Both the position numbers and the translations under genes were made by a program. Positions 6,706 to 12,686 of a stretch of 32,232 nucleotides of DNA are shown one piece after another (position 1 is the first letter of the stretch; each line of letters starts with the position of its first letter). This DNA comes from Chloroflexota bacterium. Lineage in GTDB: Bacteria; Chloroflexota; Anaerolineae; Aggregatilineales; Phototrophicaceae. The notes beneath the pieces are model-generated. The model saw only the letters and a list, made by a program, of their open reading frames with translations, was not told the origin of the DNA and did no database searches. Where the stretch lies: assembly GCA_026713245.1 (NCBI GenBank), contig JAPOOU010000286.1, forward strand, positions 1-32,232, written 5' to 3'.

Positions 6706-7201
6706 ATACAAGAATGAATACATTGACGGCGAGGTTATTCCGATGACGGGTGGGACAGTCAAACACGGCGAACTCATAATGAACACGGCTTTCGCGCTCA
6801 TGCGCCGCTTAATGGGAAACGACTGCAAGGTTTATGGCGGTCATGTGCGCCACAGCGTCAGCCCTACGCGCTATCTATATCCCGACGTAAGCGTCGTCTG
6901 CGGCGCTCTTGAAACCGATGAGCGCTCGGTAAACCTGTTCAATCCTGTGCTGGTCGCCGAGGTGACCTCGCCATCGACCAGTGATTACGATCGCGGCGAA
7001 AAGTTGCGTTATTATCAGAGTATCGAGTCGCTGCAAGCGATCTTGGTCATTGACCAGGAAGAAGCGCAAGTGGAGGTTGATGCGCGTGGCGCAAGCGGCT
7101 GGCAGACCCAGGCATACACGGGCCTGGATGCCGTCGTGCCGCTGCCGGCGCTGGATAGTGAGTTGCCGCTGGCGGAGATATACCACGGCGTCGAGATTTG
7201 A
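6641..7201 (+). CDS. Uma2 family PD-(D/E)XK endonuclease-like protein, tandem copy 2
   Basis: A 186-residue Uma2 protein with the same layout as its upstream neighbour: NEYIDGE, YPDVSVV, VAEVTSPST, DRGEKLRYY and ILVID. The frame is open further upstream to 6497, but that stretch is frameshifted sequence of the preceding gene and LLM tail. The GGGAGG-supported ATG at 6641 is the real start. Start-to-start distance to copy 1 is 659 bp, and both proteins are exactly 186 residues. The middle of the protein (residues about 40-75, a probable substrate-facing region) differs most from copy 1. Function beyond the family fold is unknown. Confidence 0.85.
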   Translation: MVVDSIRQMTVEEYFAFDEASEYKNEYIDGEVIPMTGGTVKHGELIMNTAFALMRRLMGNDCKVYGGHVRHSVSPTRYLYPDVSVVCGALETDERSVNLFNPVLVAEVTSPSTSDYDRGEKLRYYQSIESLQAILVIDQEEAQVEVDARGASGWQTQAYTGLDAVVPLPALDSELPLAEIYHGVEI

Positions 7202-7215
7202 CGCGGCGCGGTAGC

Positions 7216-7364
7216 GCGCATCGTGGCAGAATACGGTGAGAATATCATCCCGGCCCTTCGCTAAGGCGCAGAAACAACCCAGGGAGGACAAATAGAATCA
7301 TGGTTGTCGACAGCATCCGCCAGATGACGGTCGAAGAATATTTCGCCTTCGATGAAGCCAGCGA
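7216..7364 (+). repeat. Header repeat copy 3 of 659-bp tandem array
   Basis: Third copy of the header, again 659 bp after the previous one measured at the same base (6557 to 7216; ATG 6641 to 7300). It has a handful of substitutions in the LLM-tail part but an identical run through the first 19 Uma2 codons. Confidence 0.8.
7217..7264 (+). pseudogene. 3' fragment of LLM oxidoreductase gene (copy 3)
   Basis: Sixteen codons reading RIVAEYGENIIPALR and a stop. Slightly more diverged than copy 2 (K to N and F to L changes), consistent with an older duplicate or relaxed constraint. No start codon is present. Confidence 0.8.
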
Positions 7365-7890
7365 ATACAAAAATGAATACATTGATGGCGAGGTATATCC
7401 GATGACCGGCGGTACGGCTTCTCACGCGGAAATAATGTTGAACGTTGGTTTCGCGCTTGGACTGCGACTGAGGGGAGGCGACTTTCACTTTTACAGCAGC
7501 GCCATGCGTATCCGTGTCAGCCCTGCGCGCTATCTCTATCCAGACTTGAGCGTCGTCTGCGGCGAACCGGAGCTTGATGAGCGAGCCATCAACCTCTTCA
7601 ATCCTACGCTGGTCGCAGAAGTGACCTCGCCCGCAACAGCCAATAAAGACCGCGGCTTCAAGCGTGACTTGTACCAAAGCATCTCCTCGCTTCAGGTATA
7701 CATCATCATCGACCAATTCAAAGCGCAAGTCGAAGTGGACTCGCGCCTAGATGACAGTTGGCAAACAAAAGAATACGCCGACTTGGATGCCATCATCCCG
7801 CTTCCGGCGCTGGGCTGTGACTTGCCGCTGGCCGAGATTTATCATGGTATACAGTTTGAGGCCGGCGAGTCGGCTTCCGCTGCCAAATAA
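7300..7890 (+). CDS. Uma2 family PD-(D/E)XK endonuclease-like protein, tandem copy 3
   Basis: A 196-residue Uma2 protein, ten residues longer at the C-terminus (FEAGESASAAK) than copies 1 and 2. Conserved family positions are NEYIDGE, YPDLSVV, VAEVTSPAT, DRGFKRDLYQ and YIIID. The lysine-containing helix has GFK rather than GEK. GGGAGGAC precedes the ATG at normal distance. Bodies of copies 2 and 3 resemble each other more than copy 1 does. It is the last of the array; an LLM-like 3' remnant and then hydA follow. No lesion is seen, so all three tandem genes look intact. Confidence 0.85.
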   Translation: MVVDSIRQMTVEEYFAFDEASEYKNEYIDGEVYPMTGGTASHAEIMLNVGFALGLRLRGGDFHFYSSAMRIRVSPARYLYPDLSVVCGEPELDERAINLFNPTLVAEVTSPATANKDRGFKRDLYQSISSLQVYIIIDQFKAQVEVDSRLDDSWQTKEYADLDAIIPLPALGCDLPLAEIYHGIQFEAGESASAAK

Positions 7891-7905
7891 GCGCTGCGCC
7901 TTTCA

Positions 7906-7995
7906 ATGAAGCTGAACAAGATCTTTCTGAATTTCCGTGTGGAAAAGCGCATCGTGGCGGAATACGGCGAGAAGATCGTCACGGCGTTCAGTTGA
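7906..7995 (+). pseudogene. LLM-like 3' gene remnant upstream of hydA
   Basis: A 29-codon frame from ATG 7906 to TGA 7995. Its second half reads EKRIVAEYGEKIVTAFS, related to the LLM oxidoreductase C-terminus but more diverged than the other two tails. The first half (LNKIFLNFRV) aligns loosely with the FNIYL stretch of the LLM protein. It may be the right-hand end of the original LLM-hydA junction, or the tail of a lost LLM paralogue. Translation as a peptide is possible but unlikely to matter. Confidence 0.6.
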
Positions 7996-8069
7996 CCATC
8001 GCCTCACTGGCACTGGCGATCCACCCGATCGCCCGGCGGCACGAACAGCAATCGAAAAAGGAGCCAAAA

Positions 8070-9548
8070 ATGGGAACAGTATTCAAGAACGGAACGATCA
8101 TCACCGCCAGCGATATGATCAAGGCCGATGTCCTGGTCGAGGGCGAGATCATCACGCTGATCGGGCGCGACCTCGACGGCAACGGACATGATCTGGTCGA
8201 TTGCAGCGGCAAATACTTGATGCCCGGCGGCATCGACGTGCATACGCACCTCGACCTGCCCTTCGGCGGCACCATCAGCAATGACGACTTTGATGTTGGG
8301 CACATGGCAGCGGCCTTTGGCGGCACCACCACCCATATCGACTTCGTCGTGCAGCCAATCGGCGGCAGCTTGCACGACGGCCTGGAAACCTGGTGGGCGA
8401 AATCGCGCGATTTCGCCCAGATCGACTACGCTTTCCACATGGCGGTTACCGATCTCAACGACGCCGTCATGAAAGAAATCCCGACCATGCTCGACGAAGG
8501 CATCACCAGCCTGAAGCTCTTCATGGCTTACAAGAACGTTTTCCAAATCGACGACGCGACATTATTCAACACCATGCGCGTAGCCGCCGACAACGGCATG
8601 ATCGTCATGGTCCACGCCGAAAACGGCGATGTCGAGGCCGCGCTGACGCCGGCGCTGCTGGCGGAAGGCAAAACCGACCCGGTTTATCACGCCTCGTCGC
8701 GCCCGCCCGAGATCGAAGGCGAAGCGACCAACCGCGCCGTGGTCATGTCCGGCATGACCGGCTGCCCGCTCTATGTGGTCCACATGACCTGCGAGCCGGC
8801 CATCGAGGCGCTGCGGCGCGGACGCGCCTTGGGATACCCGGTCATGGGCGAAACCTGCGTGCAGTACTTCTTCCTCACCGTCGAAGATCACATGGCGCTG
8901 CCCGGATTCGAAGGTTCCAAGTACGTCTGCTCGCCGCCGATCCGCACGGCGCACGATCACGGCGTCCTTTGGGGCGCCGTGCGCGATGGCACGCTGCAGA
9001 TCGTCAGCACCGACCATTGCGATTTTTGGTATGACGGCGGGCACGGTCCCTGGGAAGAGTGGAACGAGCGGACCGGCGGCCGCGATTGGGTCGGATACGA
9101 AAAACAAGACCCGTCCTATCGCCGGCCGGGCAAAGAACTCGGTAAAGGCAACTTCGCCAAGATCCCCAACGGCATGCCCGGGCTGGAAGACCGCATGAAG
9201 GTGATGTGGCATGCCGGCGTCAACAGCGGGAAGCTTTCGCCCTCGCGCTTTGTGGAACTGCACTGCACCAACCCGGCGCGCATCTTCGGCATGTACCCGC
9301 GCAAAGGCACCATCGCCGTGGGCTCCGACGCCGATATTCTGGTTTGGGATCCGCACAAGGAACATACCATCAGCGCGGCGACGCACCACATGCGCGTCGA
9401 TTACAACTGCTACGAAGGCATGACGGTCAAGGGCCTGCCGGTACAGGTCTATCAGCGCGGGGTCAAGCTGGTCGATGGCGAGACCTGGCTGGGCAGCAAT
9501 GGCGCCGGTCAGTTCATCGCGCGGGAGCCTGGCGCGCCGGTGCTGTAA
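8070..9548 (+). CDS. hydA: Dihydropyrimidinase / D-hydantoinase
   Basis: A 492-residue cyclic amidohydrolase that opens dihydrouracil or dihydrothymine (and hydantoins) to N-carbamoyl-beta-amino acids. All metal-site residues are visible: H58 and H60 (DVHTHLD), the carbamylated lysine K149 (SLKLFMAYK), H182 (VHAENGD), H238 (VVHMTC) and D315 (STDHCDF). Length and the PGGIDVHTH start match the family. AAGGAG 6 bp before ATG 8070 decides the start; the open frame from 7992 is not used. It is the last gene before a strong terminator. With the beta-ureidopropionase, transaminase and MmsA genes it forms the reductive pyrimidine catabolic route. Hydantoinase activity on other substrates is an alternative. 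Confidence 0.93.
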   Translation: MGTVFKNGTIITASDMIKADVLVEGEIITLIGRDLDGNGHDLVDCSGKYLMPGGIDVHTHLDLPFGGTISNDDFDVGHMAAAFGGTTTHIDFVVQPIGGSLHDGLETWWAKSRDFAQIDYAFHMAVTDLNDAVMKEIPTMLDEGITSLKLFMAYKNVFQIDDATLFNTMRVAADNGMIVMVHAENGDVEAALTPALLAEGKTDPVYHASSRPPEIEGEATNRAVVMSGMTGCPLYVVHMTCEPAIEALRRGRALGYPVMGETCVQYFFLTVEDHMALPGFEGSKYVCSPPIRTAHDHGVLWGAVRDGTLQIVSTDHCDFWYDGGHGPWEEWNERTGGRDWVGYEKQDPSYRRPGKELGKGNFAKIPNGMPGLEDRMKVMWHAGVNSGKLSPSRFVELHCTNPARIFGMYPRKGTIAVGSDADILVWDPHKEHTISAATHHMRVDYNCYEGMTVKGLPVQVYQRGVKLVDGETWLGSNGAGQFIAREPGAPVL

Positions 9549-9577
9549 TCCGACGTAATAAAAGACGAATCTTGCTG

Positions 9578-9602
9578 GGGCGAGCCAGCGGCTCGCCCTT
9601 TT
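9578..9602 (+). terminator. Rho-independent terminator after hydA
   Basis: A perfect 9-bp stem, GGGCGAGCC with GGCTCGCCC, around an AGC loop, followed by TTTTGT. It lies 30 bp after the hydA stop and is the clearest terminator in the window, marking the end of the pyrimidine gene block. Confidence 0.88.
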
Positions 9603-9621
9603 GTAGTCTCGCCAGCGACAT

Positions 9622-9651
9622 TTGAGCATACGAATAGCCGCGTGGTATGAT
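9622..9651 (+). promoter_or_regulatory. Putative sigma-70 promoter for Uma2 pair
   Basis: TTGAGC (9622-9627) and TATGAT (9646-9651) with 18-bp spacing lie just after the hydA terminator and 35 bp before the next ATG. This would give a very short leader. Pattern-based call only. Confidence 0.45.
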
Positions 9652-9685
9652 TGTGCCAACGTGAGGGAGGGTGCTGGAGACAGCA

Positions 9686-10255
9686 ATGGCGATCCAAGAG
9701 CGCGTCTATGACATTGACGACCTTTGGGAAATCACCCAAGCGGAAGGCAATGAAGATAAACGTTTTCTATTGATTGATGGAGAGATTATCGAGATGGTCC
9801 CCCCCGGTCTATTGCACGGGCGTGTTGCTGCCAGGCTAACTCGTTATTTGGATGAATTCGTCGAGAGACAGGACTTGGGAGTCGTCACAACTGAAACTGG
9901 CTATCAACCGCCCGACAGTAGATCGACAGTGCTGGGACCCGATGTCGCCTACATTGGCGCAGAACGTTTGGATCAACCGAAGTCGCAAAAATGGGTGCCG
10001 GTCATGCCCGATATCGCGGTGGAGGTAGTTTCACCGAGCAATACCATGGCGCAGATTCGGCGTAAAGCCGCGATCTATCTGCAACATGGCGCGCAATTGG
10101 TCTGGATCGTCATTCCCGACAAGCAGGGTGTGGAAGTCTGCCGACTTGATGAAGGTGGAGAAATCCAAAGCACAGTCATCGGAATCGACGACAGCCTCTC
10201 CGGCGAGTCCGTCCTGCCAGGCTTTGCGCTTGAGCTGTCGAGACTATTCAAATAG
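9686..10255 (+). CDS. Uma2 family endonuclease-like protein
   Basis: A 189-residue Uma2 protein of a subgroup different from the tandem trio: FLLIDGEIIEM near residue 25-35, LGPDVAYI, AVEVVSPSNT with the catalytic-type Glu, IRRKAAIYLQHGAQLVWIVIP. The Lys in RRKAAIY and the D/E pair fit the PD-(D/E)XK pattern. GGAGA with 7-bp spacing supports ATG 9686 over the upstream alternate start at 9671. Its stop nearly abuts the next Uma2 gene, a close paralogue, so the two form an operon from the promoter at about 9622. No partner gene that would reveal function is present. Confidence 0.85.
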   Translation: MAIQERVYDIDDLWEITQAEGNEDKRFLLIDGEIIEMVPPGLLHGRVAARLTRYLDEFVERQDLGVVTTETGYQPPDSRSTVLGPDVAYIGAERLDQPKSQKWVPVMPDIAVEVVSPSNTMAQIRRKAAIYLQHGAQLVWIVIPDKQGVEVCRLDEGGEIQSTVIGIDDSLSGESVLPGFALELSRLFK

Positions 10256-10278
10256 TGTGGCGACAACGCGAGGAAGAG

Positions 10279-10848
10279 ATGGCAATTCAACAGCGCGCCT
10301 ACGACATTGACGACCTGTGGCAACTCGTCTGTCAAGCGGAAAACGCCGACAAACACTTTGAGCTAATCAATGGAGAGCTATTCGAGATGGCGCCGACTGG
10401 TGAAGAGCATGGATTGCTTGCAGGCGACATTTTTCACTTTATACGCTTATTTGACCCTGAGCGCAAACTTGGCATTCCGGCCGTAGACGCTGGATACTAC
10501 TCGCCCGACGATCCAAATACACTATTATCACCCGATGTCGCATTCAGGCGCACTGGTCGCAATGCGCCTCCACTGACAAAAACATTCGTTCCGGTCATGC
10601 CCGATCTCGCCGTTGAAATCGTCTCTCCTAGTAACACCATGGCGCAGATTCGCCGAAAAGCCGCCTTATATCTGCAGCATGGCACACAGTTGGTCTGGAT
10701 CGTCATTCCTAACAAATGGACCGCGGAAGTCTGCCGACTAGACGCGGATGGCAAGATCCAAAGCACATTCATCGACGCCGACGGCGCGCTCTCTGGCGAG
10801 CAGGTTCTGCCCGGCTTCAATCTAAATCTTTCGGCTCTATTCTCCTGA
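10279..10848 (+). CDS. Uma2 family endonuclease-like protein (paralogue of preceding gene)
   Basis: A 189-residue Uma2 protein, same length as its upstream neighbour and much alike: AIQQRAYDIDDLWQL at the start, FELINGELFEM, LSPDVAF, AVEIVSPSNT, IRRKAALYLQHGTQLVWIVIP and LPGFNLNLSALF at the end. The stretch SNTMAQIRRKA is identical in both. A GAGG site just before ATG 10279 supports the start; the frame is open back to 10255, where it would overlap the preceding stop codon. The pair arose by tandem duplication independent of the 659-bp array. A decayed remnant of the same subgroup is found at 12362-12506. Confidence 0.85.
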   Translation: MAIQQRAYDIDDLWQLVCQAENADKHFELINGELFEMAPTGEEHGLLAGDIFHFIRLFDPERKLGIPAVDAGYYSPDDPNTLLSPDVAFRRTGRNAPPLTKTFVPVMPDLAVEIVSPSNTMAQIRRKAALYLQHGTQLVWIVIPNKWTAEVCRLDADGKIQSTFIDADGALSGEQVLPGFNLNLSALFS

Positions 10849-10947
10849 TTCACTTGTCAACTGTCCGGCTCGGGTCGCCTATATCGCTGTCTTGGGGCCG
10901 GCGTTATAATCCTCCGCAAACTCAAACAACCCTAGCGGAGGCAAGCC

Positions 10948-12150
10948 ATGCCCCTTACCACAACCCAACTCAAAATAAGCGACGCCGAATACACGGAGCG
11001 CAACGAGCGCCTGCAGGAAATTATCGCCGAACTCGGCGTCAGCGGTCTCGTGCTCTTCGACGCCGACTACATCAAGTATTACACCGGCTTCGCTTTCATC
11101 CCCACCGAGCGGCCCATGGCTTACGTCATGAACCGGTCCGGCCAGCGGGCGCTGCTGGTACCGCGCCTGGAACTGGAACACGCGGCTTCCATGTCCGTCA
11201 TCGACCGCGTCGCGCACTACCTGGAATATCCCGATCTCAATCACCCCATGAAGGTGTTGCTTGATTTAGTCAAGGACATGGGAATCGAGGGCGCAATCGG
11301 CGCCGACAGCGACGGCTATCCCTGGATCTTCGGCTATCGCGGCGACTCGCTCTCGGAGCTCACCGGCGCTGCGGTCAGCAATTGCCGCGCGCCTATCGAA
11401 GACCAGATGATGGTCAAGTCGGCGGCGGAGATTGCCCTGCTGAAGGAAAGCTGCAAATGGGGAAATCTGGCGCACAAACTGCTGCAAAAGTACACGGAGG
11501 TCGGCATTGGCGAGGTCGAAGTATCGCAGCGCGCCAGCGGCGAAGCCACGCTCATGATGCTGGATAGCATCGGGCCGATTTGGCGCGGCAACAGCGCATA
11601 CTACGAAGGCGCCATGGCCGGATATCGCGGCCAGATCGGCCGCAACGCCGCCATCCCGCACGCCTTGACCAGCAACATCAGCTTCCAGGAGGGCGATGTG
11701 CTTGTGACCGGCGCCAGCGCGGCGATCTGGGGTTATGTCAGCGAACTGGAACGCACCATGATCCTGGGCGCGCCTTCGGACGACCAGAAGCGCATGTTTG
11801 ATCACATGGTCAATTTGCAGACGATCGCCATGGAAGCGCTGGAGCCGGGGGCGCCCTGCAGCGCGGTCGACCGCGAAGTACGCGCCTACTTCGACAAGCA
11901 CGAGCTCATGCCCTACTGGAAACATCACAGCGGGCATACGATCGGCTTGCGCTATCACGAAGGTCCCTTCCTCGATATTGGCGACGACACAGAGATCAAA
12001 GCCGGCATGGTCTTCACCGTGGAGCCGGGCTTATACATTCCCGAGTTGGGCGGTTTCCGGCATTCCGATACCGTCCTGGTCACAGACAGCGGCGCGGAGA
12101 TGCTGACCTACTACCCGCGTGACCTGGAATCGCTGACCATCGCGGTTTGA
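10948..12150 (+). CDS. M24 (creatinase/prolidase-fold) family protein with altered metal site
   Basis: A 400-residue protein with the N-terminal creatinase domain (about 15-150) and C-terminal pita-bread domain (about 155-395). Conserved features include H330 (HHSGHTIGL), E359 (TVEPGLYIP) and SELERT. Three of the five usual dinuclear-metal ligands are changed: the first Asp is T254 (GDVLVTGAS), the second is E266 (SELERT), and the last Glu is S373 (RHSDTV). Creatinase-like members lack the metal site in a similar way, so hydrolysis of a small amide or guanidino compound is more likely than metal-dependent prolidase action. GGAGG with 6-bp spacing supports the start. Substrate unknown. Confidence 0.75.
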   Translation: MPLTTTQLKISDAEYTERNERLQEIIAELGVSGLVLFDADYIKYYTGFAFIPTERPMAYVMNRSGQRALLVPRLELEHAASMSVIDRVAHYLEYPDLNHPMKVLLDLVKDMGIEGAIGADSDGYPWIFGYRGDSLSELTGAAVSNCRAPIEDQMMVKSAAEIALLKESCKWGNLAHKLLQKYTEVGIGEVEVSQRASGEATLMMLDSIGPIWRGNSAYYEGAMAGYRGQIGRNAAIPHALTSNISFQEGDVLVTGASAAIWGYVSELERTMILGAPSDDQKRMFDHMVNLQTIAMEALEPGAPCSAVDREVRAYFDKHELMPYWKHHSGHTIGLRYHEGPFLDIGDDTEIKAGMVFTVEPGLYIPELGGFRHSDTVLVTDSGAEMLTYYPRDLESLTIAV

Positions 12151-12152
12151 AG

Positions 12153-12174
12153 CTGCCCGGCCGTGGCAGTTTGT
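12153..12174 (+). terminator. Weak hairpin after M24 gene
   Basis: CTGCC and GGCAG pair across a 7-base loop and are followed by TTTGTG, directly after the M24 stop codon. The stem is short, so termination is uncertain. Confidence 0.35.
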
Positions 12175-12211
12175 GTAATCTGCCGCTCTGACGCCAGAAA
12201 CGTTCGCTCCA

Positions 12212-12305
12212 GTTTACGTAAACCGCGTCGCTCATGCGACGGCAAGGCTTACGGTTTTGCGTGAGCGCGACATTCCTGGGACCTTTTCGCTGCCGCCGAG
12301 CGGCT
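12212..12305. repeat. 94-bp dispersed structured repeat, copy A
   Basis: This block is nearly identical to 28659-28752, and its first ~60 bp also match 21939-21998. It contains nested inverted repeats: GTCGC-TCAT-GCGAC, AAACCG with CGGTTT, and GCTCA with TGAGC. It lies in the 536-bp gap between the M24 and M16 genes. No gene is seen inside. Such intergenic dyad repeats can form RNA hairpins. Confidence 0.75.
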
Positions 12306-12361
12306 GTGTTATGCTGGTTCAAACAGCGCGAGCCGCAAAAGACAATCGTGCTTCTTGACCG

Positions 12362-12506
12362 ACGCGCGTAGGACACTGACGTCCCTTGGCAAGGCCTCAA
12401 ATTGGCCGGCAATGATGCCAGGCATAACGAACTCATTGATGGAGAGATACCTGAATTGTCGCCGGCCGGCTCGCAGCATGGATCTCGTTCCGCCATTGAG
12501 GATTAG
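12362..12506 (+). pseudogene. Degenerate Uma2 gene fragment
   Basis: Base-level similarity to the start of the Uma2 gene at 10279 (from its codon 5) is visible, with small indels. The clearest part reads NELIDGEIPELSPAGSQHG (12426-12482), matching FELINGELFEMAPTGEEHG. A stop at 12504-12506 ends the frame and the nuclease core (D, E, K motifs) is absent. It is a truncated and frameshifted copy of the GAQLVWIV subgroup of Uma2 genes. Confidence 0.65.
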
Positions 12507-12604
12507 TCTGCGAAGCGATTGCGCGTGATGGTCGCGTGCTGCTCCGCCGTTGGCCTTGCAGGCGCTCATAGCTTGGGATTTTCACATCGAACGTTTACAT
12601 TCCG

Positions 12605-12631
12605 TTTACAATAGCGTAAGTGACCTATAAT
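12605..12631 (+). promoter_or_regulatory. Putative promoter of the M16 peptidase gene
   Basis: TTTACA (12605-12610) and a perfect TATAAT (12626-12631) are 15 bp apart, shorter than ideal. A second TTTACA is at 12594-12599. The -10 lies 55 bp before the M16 start codon. Confidence 0.45.
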
Positions 12632-12686
12632 GGAATGAGTTGATGCTTGATTTGTCCAACTCATACGAAAGGAGACAAAGCATCTC

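Noticed and set aside
5893..7364. The header repeats as a CRISPR-like array
   Set aside because: The units are 659 bp with coding content; there are no short regular repeats with spacers and no cas genes.
8562..9686. 374-codon minus-strand frame opposite hydA
   Set aside because: Shadow of hydA, and it crosses the hydA terminator.
12212..12305. Short peptide encoded on the minus strand of the dispersed repeat (QNRKP.RRM.DAV)
   Set aside because: It recurs only because the DNA recurs; there is no consistent start codon or ribosome site. A passing resemblance to a basic ribosomal-protein tail is not convincing.
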